Origin: Ww85 sp963745765
Lineage (GTDB): Bacteria; Desulfobacterota; Desulfobulbia; Desulfobulbales; Desulfocapsaceae
DNA length: 64,000 nt
Direction: 5' to 3'
Assembly: GCA_963745765.1 (NCBI GenBank)
Contig: CAVUYQ010000018.1
Coordinates: 1-64,000, forward strand
How positions within the stretch are numbered: position 1 is the first letter of the stretch; each line of letters starts with the position of its first letter. The notes beneath the pieces are model-generated. The model was not told the DNA's origin. It saw nothing but the letters and a program-made list of their open reading frames with translations, and searched no databases. The position numbers and the translations under genes are program-made. Shown here piece after piece: positions 36,167-45,401 of the stretch.

Positions 36167-37060
36167 TCAATGCAGTTTCCGGGGGCGGCGCTGGCTCAGG
36201 TAAACGCCGAAAAGCACCATTGCCGAGGCAAAATATTGCGGGATGGTGAACCTGTCTCCAAGGATGAGAAAACCGAGTATAACGGTGAAAACAGGGATCA
36301 GGTTTACGTAAGCTGAGGCCTGGTTGGCCGGTATCAGGCTGACGCCGAGGTTATAGAGCAGGTAGGCGCCAAGGGTGACAAAACTACCCAGATAGAGTAC
36401 CGCCAGTGCCGGCAGCATATGAAATTCGTAAGGAATGTTGATTTCGGGAGAGATCAGAAAGAACGAAAAAAAGACAGCTCCCACCCATGACTGCACAGCG
36501 GTCAGGAAGAGTGCTGAATATCTCGTGCTCAGATGCTTGAGCGAAAGCGTGTAACCGGTTGCCGCAACCATGGCAAGAAACTCAAGAAAGTTACCCAGCA
36601 GGGGGCGGGGAGCATCGGCTGAAATATGACCGGCCAGGCTGAGCCAGCAGACACCGCCTATGGCGATCATAAAACCAACCAGTGTCTGTCGGCGGATAAT
36701 TTCCTTTAAAAACAGCCGTGCTCCCAGGGCAACAAGCAGCGGCAGCATGGCTGTAATCAAACCTGCCTGTGAAGCTGAGGTGAGCTGCAGGGCCTTTGCT
36801 TCAAAGATAAAGTAGATGCAGGGCTCGCAGGCAGCCATGAAGAGCAGATACTTGAGATCCTCTTTCCTGAATTTAACGCGTCTCAGCTGCCGGTAAAAGA
36901 AGATAAAGCAGAAACTGCCGACCAGCATACGGCCCCAGATGACAATCATGGGGGAGTAGCCTGCGAAAGCGATTTTCAGGGCGATAAAAGAACTGGCCCA
37001 GAGCAGCATCGCCGAGGTGAGGCTGAGGATGGGAAGCCATTTTGAATGAAGGGCCGCCAC
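36167..37060 (-). CDS. EamA/DMT-superfamily transporter
   Basis: The protein (297 aa) has ten hydrophobic helices in two EamA repeats (SAMLLWASSFIALKIAF and, in the second half, NQASAYVNLIPVFTVILGFLILGD). The substrate is unknown. GTG 37060 is preceded by AAAGGAG at good distance, so the longer frame to 37228, whose extra residues do not look like the family, is rejected. Confidence 0.88.
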   Translation of the reverse strand: MAALHSKWLPILSLTSAMLLWASSFIALKIAFAGYSPMIVIWGRMLVGSFCFIFFYRQLRRVKFRKEDLKYLLFMAACEPCIYFIFEAKALQLTSASQAGLITAMLPLLVALGARLFLKEIIRRQTLVGFMIAIGGVCWLSLAGHISADAPRPLLGNFLEFLAMVAATGYTLSLKHLSTRYSALFLTAVQSWVGAVFFSFFLISPEINIPYEFHMLPALAVLYLGSFVTLGAYLLYNLGVSLIPANQASAYVNLIPVFTVILGFLILGDRFTIPQYFASAMVLFGVYLSQRRPRKLH

Positions 37061-37509
37061 TGACGATCTCCTTTGGCTGTTGCAGAAAAAGCGGCTGTCA
37101 CTGCACCGCCGGATAAAAGCGAAGCCGGAGGTGTAGCATATCGATTCCGTTATTGCCAGTGCTGATTCATTCAGTGGCCGGCACGCAGTCTCTTCTGCCG
37201 GGTAATTCAGTCGAATTTTCTGGTGCACCGGACGTCATTATTTTCCCTTCGCCGCGTGACCAATCCCGATAAGAAAGGGTTGTTACAGATTTGTAGGGGT
37301 GAGGTGAGTTACTGCTTGCGGTGTGCTGAAAAAAATAATAGAACAAATCCTGTAACGGGGGATTCACCAGCGTGCGAGACACCGCTCTTGTAGGGCAAAG
37401 GTGATGCTTCAGGCCAGGTATCCGGCGCAGGAGCCATCTTTTTTCCGTGTTGGGGAAGTGTCTTTATTAAGCGAGTCCTGCTCATAAACCTGAATAGGGG
37501 AGGTCGTAG
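37061..37509. other. divergent intergenic region before phnD
   Basis: A 449-bp stretch between the EamA gene and the phn operon. No gene or clear Pho-box repeat was found, though a phosphate-regulated promoter would be expected here. AGGGGAGG before phnD is its ribosome-binding site. Confidence 0.4.
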
Positions 37510-38529
37510 ATGATGAAGAACATACTTGCGCTCATGGTAGGATGTTTTCTGATGTCAGGGGTTGCCCTGGCAGCTGATGACTGTAAGAACCGGGGAACAC
37601 TTGATGAGATGTATTGTGACGAGAACATGGATCTTGTCGCCGATACTCCAAAAGACCCCAAGGACTGGAAAGATCCGAGTACCCTGGTTTTTACCTATAC
37701 ACCGGTAGAAGATCCGGCCGTTTATAAAGATGCCTTTGCTGATTTTCAGAAATATATGTCTGAAGCGACCGGAAAAAAAGTGGTTTATTATACGGTCCAA
37801 TCAAATGCCGCAGAGGTTGAAGCAATGCGCTCCGGTCGTCTCCATATAGCCGGTTTTTCTACGGGTCCGACCGGTTTTGCGGTAAACCTGGCAGGCTATG
37901 TGCCGATCGCGGTAAAAGGGACTGCGGACGCTTTTCAAGGCTATAACCTGATTGTTGTTACAAAAAAGGACAGCGATATTAAGACACTTGAAGATATAAA
38001 GGGGAAAAAAATCGCTCATACCTCAGCTTCCTCGAACTCCGGCAACCTGGCTCCGCGGGCAATTTTTCCGCAGTACGGCATTGTTCCGGACAAGGACTAC
38101 ACCGTCGTTTACTCCGGCAAGCATGACCAGTCAATTCTTGGCGTAGCCCACGGCGATTACGACGCCGCTCCCGTTGCCTCGGACGTTTTTAATAGAATGG
38201 CGGAAGCCGGCAGGATTAATGGGGATGACTTCCGCATTGTCTTTACCAGCGCGAGGTTCCCGACATCCTCCTTTGGGCTTGCCCACGATCTTAATCCCGA
38301 GCTTGCCAAAAAGATCGTTGATGCCTTTTATGCCTATCGTTTTACGCCCGAGATGCAGGAAACCTTCGGTGGAGCAGATCGCTTTTTTCCGATCACCTAC
38401 GAAAAAGACTGGAAGGTTATCAGAGATATTGCCGCTTCAACTGGAACCTCATACAACCAGGCCGACCTGAAAAAATTGGCGGAGAAAGAGGCTGCCAAGG
38501 CAGCCGCGGATAAGGCAAAGAAAAAATAG
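37510..38529 (+). CDS. phnD: phosphonate/phosphite ABC transporter substrate-binding protein
   Basis: The protein (339 aa) has a signal peptide (MMKNILALMVGCFLMSGVALAA) and the PhnD/PtxB fold: VFTYTPVEDPAVYKDAF, EAMRSGRLHIAGFSTGPTGF, and HTSASSNSGNLAPRAIFP, where the Ser/Thr cluster would bind the oxyanion. The C-terminus is a Lys/Ala-rich tail (about 315-339). Members bind phosphonates, phosphite or hypophosphite. It is followed by a hairpin and then phnC and two phnE. Confidence 0.92.
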   Translation: MMKNILALMVGCFLMSGVALAADDCKNRGTLDEMYCDENMDLVADTPKDPKDWKDPSTLVFTYTPVEDPAVYKDAFADFQKYMSEATGKKVVYYTVQSNAAEVEAMRSGRLHIAGFSTGPTGFAVNLAGYVPIAVKGTADAFQGYNLIVVTKKDSDIKTLEDIKGKKIAHTSASSNSGNLAPRAIFPQYGIVPDKDYTVVYSGKHDQSILGVAHGDYDAAPVASDVFNRMAEAGRINGDDFRIVFTSARFPTSSFGLAHDLNPELAKKIVDAFYAYRFTPEMQETFGGADRFFPITYEKDWKVIRDIAASTGTSYNQADLKKLAEKEAAKAAADKAKKK

Positions 38530-38544
38530 GTTCCCTTCCATGAA

Positions 38545-38582
38545 GGCAGTGCACCCCGCTCACAGGAGCGGGGTGCACTGCC
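38545..38582 (+). terminator. strong intercistronic hairpin between phnD and phnC
   Basis: GGCAGTGCACCCCGCTC (38545-38561) and GAGCGGGGTGCACTGCC (38566-38582) form a perfect 17-bp stem with a 4-base loop and no T-run. Such hairpins typically stabilise the binding-protein transcript or attenuate downstream genes. Confidence 0.7.
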
Positions 38583-38630
38583 TGGTTCAGCACCTTTTAT
38601 CCCACTCAACCTCCGTGACCTCGCTACAAC

Positions 38631-39425
38631 ATGACTAATGAGGCTTATAAAATATCTGATGGGCAGCCGGAACGCTCCCTGATACTGGAACACCTGGTCA
38701 AGGAGTATACACCGGGGAAGCCGGTTCTCAGGGATATCAGTTTTGAGGTTCGGGGGCATAGCAGTGTCGCCATCATCGGTCCGTCAGGTACCGGGAAAAG
38801 TACCCTTATCAGGTGCGTGAACAAGTTGATCAGACCAACGTCCGGAAAAATCTATGTAAGCGGCGAAGAGATTACCCGCCTCCGCGGCCGAGAGTTGCGG
38901 CACGCCCGAAGAAAAATCGGCATGGTTTTTCAGGAGTTCAATCTGGTTGAACGACTCAGCGTCATGGAAAATGTGCTCTGTGGGCGGCTTGGTTATGTTT
39001 CGTCCCTGCGGGCCTGGTGGCGGAAATATCCCCGGAGCGATATCAATAAAGCGTTTGCCCTCCTTGAATCAATAGGTCTGGCGGATTTCGTCCATCAGCG
39101 TGCCGACAGCCTCTCTGGAGGTCAGCGTCAGCGGGTGGGAATCGCCCGGGCTATCATGCAGGAGCCGCACGTATTGCTCGCCGATGAGCCGACCTCGTCG
39201 CTTGATCCGAAAACAAGTGTGGAGATTATGGATCTGCTGGTTCATCTCTCGGCCGAGCATCGCATCCCCCTTATCATTAACATCCACGATGTCGAACTGG
39301 CCAAACGATTCACCTCGCGGGTCATCGGAATCTCGCAGGGAGTGATCGTCTATGACGGCCCTCCGGCAGAGCTCTCCAACGAGCATCTCAAGGTAATCTA
39401 CGGCGGAGAAGACTGGTTGCGATGA
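38631..39425 (+). CDS. phnC: phosphonate-type ABC transporter ATP-binding protein
   Basis: The protein (264 aa) has Walker A GPSGTGKST, the Q-loop MVFQEFNLVERLSVMENVL, signature LSGGQRQRVG, Walker B VLLADEPTSSLD and the His switch (IINIHDVELA). Length and the N-V-L-x-G-R-L segment fit PhnC. Its stop overlaps the start of the first permease (ATGA). Confidence 0.92.
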   Translation: MTNEAYKISDGQPERSLILEHLVKEYTPGKPVLRDISFEVRGHSSVAIIGPSGTGKSTLIRCVNKLIRPTSGKIYVSGEEITRLRGRELRHARRKIGMVFQEFNLVERLSVMENVLCGRLGYVSSLRAWWRKYPRSDINKAFALLESIGLADFVHQRADSLSGGQRQRVGIARAIMQEPHVLLADEPTSSLDPKTSVEIMDLLVHLSAEHRIPLIINIHDVELAKRFTSRVIGISQGVIVYDGPPAELSNEHLKVIYGGEDWLR

Positions 39426-40213
39426 TTGAAGTGAACAGCACCCGTTATGAAAGACCGTTCAAGGTGAACTGGTGGGGCCGGTTAGGCTGGCTTACGGCCA
39501 TTCTCTATGGCCTGTATGCTCTCAATTACCTTGATATATCCTGGCTGCGATTTATCCAGGGGCTTGGGAATGGTGCCGTGTTTCTTGGCGAGATGGTGCC
39601 GATAGATTTTTCCCGGTGGGAACTTCTTGTCGGCAATCTGCTGGAGACAATCCAAATTGCCGTTATCGCCTCTGCCTTTGGTGTGCTCTTCTCTCTGCCG
39701 ATCGGCTTGTGTGCGGCAAGGAACCTGATGCCGCCCTGGGTTACCTGGCCAGCCAGAGCTATTGTCGCCCTGTGTCGCTCATTTCACCCGGTAATCTTTG
39801 CCATTCTTTTCGTCAAGGCGGTCGGCTTCGGTCCGCTTGCCGGGATTCTCACCCTGGTTTTTGCCTCGATCGGTTTTATCGGTAAATTGTTTGCCGAGGC
39901 GATCGAAGAGATCTCGCTGAAACCGGTCGAAGCGTTGCGGGCGACAGGTGCACCTTTTCTCAGTGTTATCATCTATGCGGTTGTTCCGCAGGTGCTGAAT
40001 CGTTTTATCGGTTTCTCGTCCTACCAGTTTGACGCCAACCTGCGGAATTCGACGATGGTCGGTATCGTTGGCGCCGGAGGTATCGGCGGTACGCTCTTTG
40101 CCGCCTTTCAGCGTTTTGACTACGATTTTCTTGCGGCAATACTGGTCTCTATTATTGGCCTGGTTATGCTGAGTGAGTTCATCTCGGACCGTATCAAGAG
40201 GGTCTTCCAGTGA
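39422..40213 (+). CDS. phnE: phosphonate-type ABC transporter permease 1
   Basis: The protein (263 aa) has about six hydrophobic helices and the binding-protein-dependent permease loop (EAIEEISLKPVEALRATGAP), in the EAA-x3-G form of PhnE. It overlaps phnC at its start and the second permease at its end, indicating tight translational coupling. Confidence 0.9.
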   Translation: MIEVNSTRYERPFKVNWWGRLGWLTAILYGLYALNYLDISWLRFIQGLGNGAVFLGEMVPIDFSRWELLVGNLLETIQIAVIASAFGVLFSLPIGLCAARNLMPPWVTWPARAIVALCRSFHPVIFAILFVKAVGFGPLAGILTLVFASIGFIGKLFAEAIEEISLKPVEALRATGAPFLSVIIYAVVPQVLNRFIGFSSYQFDANLRNSTMVGIVGAGGIGGTLFAAFQRFDYDFLAAILVSIIGLVMLSEFISDRIKRVFQ

Positions 40214-41010
40214 CAGCGCCCGGCAATTATATCTGGAAGCGCTTTTCCGCCAGAGAGCGAATGGCCCGCTTCATTGTCTTTTTCGGATTCGCGGTGGCCC
40301 TTTCAGTTTCTCTGCGCACGGTGGAGGTCATTCCGGAATTCCTCTGGGATGCACCGACCCAGGTCATGGATCTGTTGAAGCGCATGTGGCCCATGGACTA
40401 TGACTATTACCCTGAAGGGATTCACAATGCCTTGATGGAAACCCTGCATATCGCCAGCCTCGGGACGCTTCTGGCACTGTTACTGGCCATTCCTGTCGGC
40501 GTCATGGGGGCAAATAATATTGTCAAGGTGCCGGTACTGAACTGGCTGGCAAAACTGATCCTGGTTTCATCACGTTCCGTCAACACACTGGTCTGGGCTT
40601 TACTCTTTGTTGCCGTATTCGGGCCTGGCGCCCTGGCGGGAACCGTCTGCATCGGCTTCCGCTCTGTCGGTTTTGTCGGTAAACTGTTTGCTGAGGCCCT
40701 GGAAGAGGCTGATCCCGGGCCGATAGAGGCATTGACTGCAGCCGGTGCGCCCTGGCCGAGTATTTTCCTGAAAGGTTTCTGGCCTCAGGTTGCTCCCGCT
40801 TTCTGGGGAATTGCCCTGTTTCGTTGGGATATTAATGTACGGGAATCAGCGGTGATCGGTCTTGTTGGAGCGGGCGGCATCGGCATGGTGCTTGATACCG
40901 CGATGAACCTGTTTTTCTGGGACCGGGTGTCTGTCATCCTGTTAAGTATCTTTGCCGTCGTCGTCGTTGCAGAACTTCTGGTCACCAATATCCGCAAGCG
41001 AATTATCTGA
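40210..41010 (+). CDS. phnE: phosphonate-type ABC transporter permease 2
   Basis: The protein (266 aa) is a paralogue of the first permease, with the EAA loop EALEEADPGPIEALTAAGAP and six helices. It starts at GTG 40210, overlapping the previous TGA. Its own TGA stop (41008-41010) falls on the first bases of dispersed repeat A, so the repeat may have replaced the original C-terminus; the length is still normal. Two permeases form the usual heterodimer. No phosphonate-degrading genes follow. Confidence 0.9.
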   Translation: MTAPGNYIWKRFSARERMARFIVFFGFAVALSVSLRTVEVIPEFLWDAPTQVMDLLKRMWPMDYDYYPEGIHNALMETLHIASLGTLLALLLAIPVGVMGANNIVKVPVLNWLAKLILVSSRSVNTLVWALLFVAVFGPGALAGTVCIGFRSVGFVGKLFAEALEEADPGPIEALTAAGAPWPSIFLKGFWPQVAPAFWGIALFRWDINVRESAVIGLVGAGGIGMVLDTAMNLFFWDRVSVILLSIFAVVVVAELLVTNIRKRII

Positions 41011-41141
41011 TGGCGTCGTAAAAACTTCGATCTCCTTCGTCATGGAACTTTTTCCGGTACTCGACATACTGCATGTATGCCTTCGTACCTGAAAAACCTC
41101 CTCTCCTTGTATATCTGTGTTTTTACTTAGCCGTCTTTTGG
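41008..41141. repeat. dispersed palindromic repeat A, copy 4 (truncated)
   Basis: The copy begins TGATGGCGTCGTAAAAACTTCGATC and keeps a central CATAC/GTATG hairpin, but lacks the right terminal repeat, ending near CCGTCTTTTGG. It is more diverged than copies 1 and 3 and separates phnE2 from the convergent HAD gene. Confidence 0.7.
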
Positions 41142-41162
41142 CCAGTGAGAGGTGTTGCCGCT

Positions 41163-41954
41163 TCAGCAAGCGAGGAGAATATCCACCATCTCGGCAAAAC
41201 CGAAACCCCCTTTTTCGGTCGTCACCCAGGCCGGCTTGTGTTTCATCTTGTCTGAAAAATCCAAAATATTTGCAACTCCAACGGCGTGAGGAAAGCAAGC
41301 GAACATCGGTTCATCGTTGGGTGAATCCCCGACAAAGATGATATGATCTTTTTCCCGGTCCAGGTCGGTTTGAAATATTTCACTGAAAAATCTCGCGGTC
41401 ATTGTTTGTTTGTTGAAATTCCCGAACCAGCCGTTTACGTGAATCGAGCTGATTTTTGCCTGCGCACCGGCAGATTCAAATATCTTGACGATTTTCTCGA
41501 TATCAGGCCCGGACAGCGCCGGGATATCCTCACAAAAATCGATGGCAAGATCAGCCTCCCGATAGTTCTGGTCGGCTGACACGGCAGAGTCGGGAACCTC
41601 TATCAGAATTTTATCCCGGAGTTCCATAAGTTTTATCCTGTCCAGCTTTCGCTGCGTGCTGCTTCTCCAAAAGCGCCTGACCATGGTTCGCTGCGTGCTG
41701 TCGTAGAAAAAGTAAAATGCCCCGTTCTCTCCGACTACCCCGTCTACCGGCCACATACGGGCGATATGATCACACCATCCTGCCGGCCGGCCGGTGATCG
41801 GTACGACCCTGATTCCAGCATTCTTAAGCCGCTCCATAGCCAGATAGGCGATGGCGGGCAGTTTCCCGTCAAGGGTCAGGGTGTCGTCAATGTCTGTTAA
41901 TACAAAATGAATCTGCCCCTTGCGTGCGGTGGGGAACATTTGAAATAATTCCAT
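41163..41954 (-). CDS. HAD-superfamily (IIB) sugar-phosphatase-like hydrolase
   Basis: The protein (263 aa) has the HAD motifs I (VLTDIDDTLT, nucleophile Asp), II (PITGRPAG), III (the lysine region before the cap exit) and IV (FVGDSPNDEPMF). The type IIB cap and MARMWPVDGVVGENGAF region resemble mannosyl-3-phosphoglycerate or sucrose/trehalose phosphatases. The substrate is not certain. Confidence 0.88.
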   Translation of the reverse strand: MELFQMFPTARKGQIHFVLTDIDDTLTLDGKLPAIAYLAMERLKNAGIRVVPITGRPAGWCDHIARMWPVDGVVGENGAFYFFYDSTQRTMVRRFWRSSTQRKLDRIKLMELRDKILIEVPDSAVSADQNYREADLAIDFCEDIPALSGPDIEKIVKIFESAGAQAKISSIHVNGWFGNFNKQTMTARFFSEIFQTDLDREKDHIIFVGDSPNDEPMFACFPHAVGVANILDFSDKMKHKPAWVTTEKGGFGFAEMVDILLAC

Positions 41955-42268
41955 AAGATCTCTTTGATTCTGCAGACCAGCACCGCGAAGGGTTGTGCCG
42001 GCCTTTTTGTCAGCTCCTTAATGGGCGGTGAAATAACCCACACAAAAAAACACCGCAATCGCCCTGAAAAAACCTCAGGCCGGTTTCTGACATCGCATGA
42101 CCTATTCCTGAAAATAATTATTACCAGGAGAGTGAAAAACATTCCATTCTGAAAAAAAATCAGTTTCAAATTGTCAGTTCATGGGAAAAATGAATACTTC
42201 TTCCTGTTTCTGGAAGCTTTCCTTGTTTATCCTGCCATGAGGAAAGATGTTTAAAAAAAGGTGGGACT
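41955..42268. other. divergent intergenic region
   Basis: The 314-bp stretch lies between the HAD gene and the pgl remnant. No conserved element is recognised. AAGGTGGGA just before 42269 is a possible ribosome-binding site. Confidence 0.4.
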
Positions 42269-42499
42269 ATGATAATCAGAGGCAATCGCAAGTCGCTTGA
42301 GAAGAAGGCCGGAAGTCTGCTGGCACAGATGATCGGCCGGTTTCTCCGGAAACAGCCGACTGTCGTGCTCGGTGTTCCCGGCGGTCGGAGTGTCACCTCG
42401 GTGCTGCGTCATCTCGTGGCAGAGCCTGTCGAGTCATGCCCGGAGAAGCTCGTCCGGGAGATCCCCGAGCACTATATTCTTGTCCAGGAGGATGCGTGA
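42269..42499 (+). pseudogene. truncated 6-phosphogluconolactonase-like fragment
   Basis: The 76-aa frame has the N-terminus of the 6-phosphogluconolactonase/glucosamine-isomerase fold (VVLGVPGGRSVTSVLRHLVAEPV), then jumps to a short tail (PEKLVREIPEHYILVQEDA), where about 150 residues of a normal enzyme are missing. It looks like a gene with an internal in-frame deletion. Its TGA overlaps the ATG of zwf, so it is still translated in the operon, perhaps only as a leader. Activity is unlikely. Confidence 0.65.
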
Positions 42500-43917
42500 T
42501 GGCTGCTGATACACAGATGATAGTTATTTTCGGTGCAACCGGGGACCTTGCCAAACGTAAACTTATACCTGCCTTGTATCGACTGATGCAGCGAGGTGAA
42601 TTATCCCCAGAAACCCCGATTGTCTGTCTGGGACGCAAAGATTTTTCTGATGTTGAATTTATCGAACAATTGCAAATTGAGCGGTTTATTCCTTCGCCCG
42701 AGACAGCCTCTCTTGAGCAGTTATATAGCTGTATTCACTATCTCTGTTTTGATCTTGCCAGTGGAACAGCCCAGGAACTGCAGCGAATATTGCAGAAGAT
42801 CCGAATTGATAGCGGCTGTTCCGGCAATACCCTCTTTTACCTGGCTCTGCCAACTTCGGCCTTTTCACGAGCTGCTCACCTTATCCATCTGTTGATGAGA
42901 GAAGAAGGCTGGAAACGTATTGTTTTTGAGAAGCCGTTTGGCCAGGATCTGGCCTCAGCTGAACAGTTGAACAGTGATATCGGCGCTGTCCTGGAGGAGG
43001 AGCAGGTATACCGGGTGGATCATTACCTTGGCAAGGAACTGGTTCAGAACATCCTCTTCCTCCGATTCCACAATGAGATTTTCTCCTGTGCCTGGAACAG
43101 CAGCGCCATAGACCATGTTCAGATTACGGTAAGCGAATCAATCGGCGTTGAGGAGCGTGCCGGCTATTATGACGGTAGCGGTGCGATCAGGGACATGGTA
43201 CAGAACCACTTGCTTCAGCTCCTCTGCTTTACGGCCATGGAACCGCCTCGCACCGGGCATGGAAATGCCATCAGGGATGAGGCTTCGGCAGTATTGGCCA
43301 AGCTCAGGCTGCCCGAATCGGACGATGTGGTTGTCGGACAATACGGAGCGGGGAGGGTCGGTGAGGATGAGTGCCGGGGATACCTGCAGGAAAAGGACAT
43401 CCCGGCCGATTCCCGCACGGAAACCTATGTCGCACTGCGGGCCTGGGTGGACAGTTCGAGATGGAACGGGGTACCGTTTTACCTGCGCACCGGTAAGCGA
43501 CTGGCCCGTCGCTATGCCGAGATAAAGGTGGTTTTTAAACAGCATCATTTGAATGGACTCGTCCTGAATGACCAACCCAACAGTATCGTCATTCGAATTC
43601 AGCCGGATGAAGGTATTAGCCTGGCTTTTAATGTTAGAAAACCAGGTAATAGCGGCCGGTCGGAGTCGGTGCTGATGGATTTCTGTCATCATTGTCACTT
43701 CGGTCCCAATACCCCCGAGGCGTACGAGTCGATAATGGGCAGTGTGCTGAAAGGTGATCCTCTGATCTTCACTCGCTGGGATTGGTTGCGGGCCAGTTGG
43801 CGATATATTGACCGGCTCAGGGCGGTGGCACCGCCTGTTGTTATCTATCCGGCCGGATCAAACGGACCGGGGGAAGCAGATGCTCTGATAGCTGCCGACG
43901 GAAGATCATGGCTCTGA
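42499..43917 (+). CDS. zwf: glucose-6-phosphate 1-dehydrogenase
   Basis: The protein (472 aa) oxidises glucose 6-phosphate to 6-phosphogluconolactone. It shows the Rossmann motif FGATGDLAKRKLIPALY, the active site RVDHYLGKELVQN and the substrate-binding RTGKRLARRYAEI. ATG 42499 follows AGGAGG and overlaps the stop of the truncated lactonase. Zwf is not universal in sulfate reducers; no gnd or edd follows, though a KDPG-type aldolase is at 24.5 kb. Confidence 0.95.
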   Translation: MAADTQMIVIFGATGDLAKRKLIPALYRLMQRGELSPETPIVCLGRKDFSDVEFIEQLQIERFIPSPETASLEQLYSCIHYLCFDLASGTAQELQRILQKIRIDSGCSGNTLFYLALPTSAFSRAAHLIHLLMREEGWKRIVFEKPFGQDLASAEQLNSDIGAVLEEEQVYRVDHYLGKELVQNILFLRFHNEIFSCAWNSSAIDHVQITVSESIGVEERAGYYDGSGAIRDMVQNHLLQLLCFTAMEPPRTGHGNAIRDEASAVLAKLRLPESDDVVVGQYGAGRVGEDECRGYLQEKDIPADSRTETYVALRAWVDSSRWNGVPFYLRTGKRLARRYAEIKVVFKQHHLNGLVLNDQPNSIVIRIQPDEGISLAFNVRKPGNSGRSESVLMDFCHHCHFGPNTPEAYESIMGSVLKGDPLIFTRWDWLRASWRYIDRLRAVAPPVVIYPAGSNGPGEADALIAADGRSWL

Positions 43918-44561
43918 AGTTTGCAGGAACGCCTGACAATCAAAATCAGAAAATGCTGCGCTGTGGTATACCTGCCCTTCCTGCTTGACCCCGTTTTTCT
44001 TCTTCCTTCGGTTTATTTAAATTGTGTATTCGCATGAAAGCGTTTGGCACATATTTAGTGTTCCGTTTCGCCTATTTAATTAATTAATTAATCTGTTGAG
44101 GGGGCTTAAGTACTTCTTTGGAGTGAGAGTTCTGGCACTTCCGGCATTGCTTCTTTATGAAATGTTGTGGTACATTGCAGTTGATTTTACCATGCTGATC
44201 TGGCAGTATGGACAGGTTTTTTATCCGGTCGCACAGATTGAAGGGAAGGCATTAATCGTTTTCTGTTTATGATCTCACGCAACCTCACAAAGGACGGGTT
44301 CATCAGGCAGTATGTCTGTAATGCATGTTGTGGTGTCATTGATTTATCCAACTTTAAACCCAATAGACTGATTTTATTTGTTAATTACTATTGAAGGTGC
44401 TTTCGTTTTTCAGAAAAGTTGGCCAAAATCAAGGGCGTGGGAAAGATGAATAACTTGCCGGCGGGAAGCTTTTCCGCGGACATCCCAGTGAAGATCAATG
44501 AGAGCAAAACAAGGTGGTTCTCTATTAGCCGTTGAGGCTGCAACCATATCGAGAGTATGAG
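43918..44561. other. long intergenic region upstream of the redox cluster
   Basis: No gene is supported in about 640 bp. A short tandem TTAA run lies at 44076-44092. A TGGCAC sequence at 44045 lacks a correctly spaced -12 element. The promoter of the ferredoxin gene should be here. Confidence 0.4.
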
Positions 44562-45317
44562 ATGAAAATCAAAGAACTGGAAAAGATGAAGGCGGAACAT
44601 CCTGATACTTTGCCATCAAAAGAGCGGCGATCACTGCTGAAAATCGGTCTGGCGGTAACCGGGGTCTATCTCGGCGGATCTATTCTTTCCCTGACATCAG
44701 TTAAGAATGTGCTGGCGGAAGGGGTGGTGCCGAGGAGAGGACAGTATCCCTACAGCCCTCATTACACCATGGTTATTCGTGAGCACCTCTGCATTGATTG
44801 CGAGCTCTGCAAAAAGGCCTGTGTCGAGACGAATCACGTAAATGTGGAATTCGGTTATCGCACGACGATCCTTGAACGTCGTCGTGATATCGTGGGCGGT
44901 GGTGAGGAAAACATCTTCATGCCCATCCTGTGCAATCATTGCAATCGTCCTCCCTGTGTTCGCGTCTGTCCGACGACGGCCACCTGGAAGGATGAAAAGA
45001 CCGGTATTGTCCACATGAACTATGGCCGCTGCATCGGCTGCAAGACCTGCATGGCGGCCTGTCCTTACAATGCACGGTTTTTTGACGAGAATAGAAGGGC
45101 TGTGGACAAATGTGATTTCTGCTGGGAGAGCCGTCTGTCAAAGGGCGAGACAAACACTGCCTGCTCTGAGGCCTGTCCTGCCGATGTCAGGGTGTTCGGT
45201 GATCTGAGTGATGCAAACAGCAGGGTCTTTGAACTGGTGCATGCCCCTGGTGTCATCGTCTGGGTTCTGAGACCGGAAGTCGGGGCTGTTCCCAATGTCT
45301 TTTATACCAATGCGTAA
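44562..45317 (+). CDS. Tat-exported four-cluster ferredoxin (NrfC/DmsB/HmcB-like)
   Basis: The protein (251 aa) has a twin-arginine signal (ERRSLLKIGLAVTGVYLGG) and four [4Fe-4S] binding motifs: CIDCELCKKAC, CNHCNRPPCVRVCP, CIGCKTCMAACP and CDFCWES...CSEACP. It is the electron-transfer subunit typical of periplasmic Psr/Nrf/Hmc complexes, linking an NrfD membrane protein to a catalytic unit or cytochrome. I chose ATG 44562; a TTG at 44532 is also in frame. The cytochrome gene follows, while NrfD genes are further downstream. Confidence 0.92.
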   Translation: MKIKELEKMKAEHPDTLPSKERRSLLKIGLAVTGVYLGGSILSLTSVKNVLAEGVVPRRGQYPYSPHYTMVIREHLCIDCELCKKACVETNHVNVEFGYRTTILERRRDIVGGGEENIFMPILCNHCNRPPCVRVCPTTATWKDEKTGIVHMNYGRCIGCKTCMAACPYNARFFDENRRAVDKCDFCWESRLSKGETNTACSEACPADVRVFGDLSDANSRVFELVHAPGVIVWVLRPEVGAVPNVFYTNA

Positions 45318-45401
45318 GGGCCAGGGTCTTTGAAATACCAAAAGCAGGCAAACGAAAATCAGGGGTGGTGCTGACCATCACGGTGCAGGCGGGAGAATGT
45401 A

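Noticed and set aside
44045..44060. TGGCAC sequence as a sigma-54 promoter
   Set aside because: No GC element at the required 12-bp spacing.
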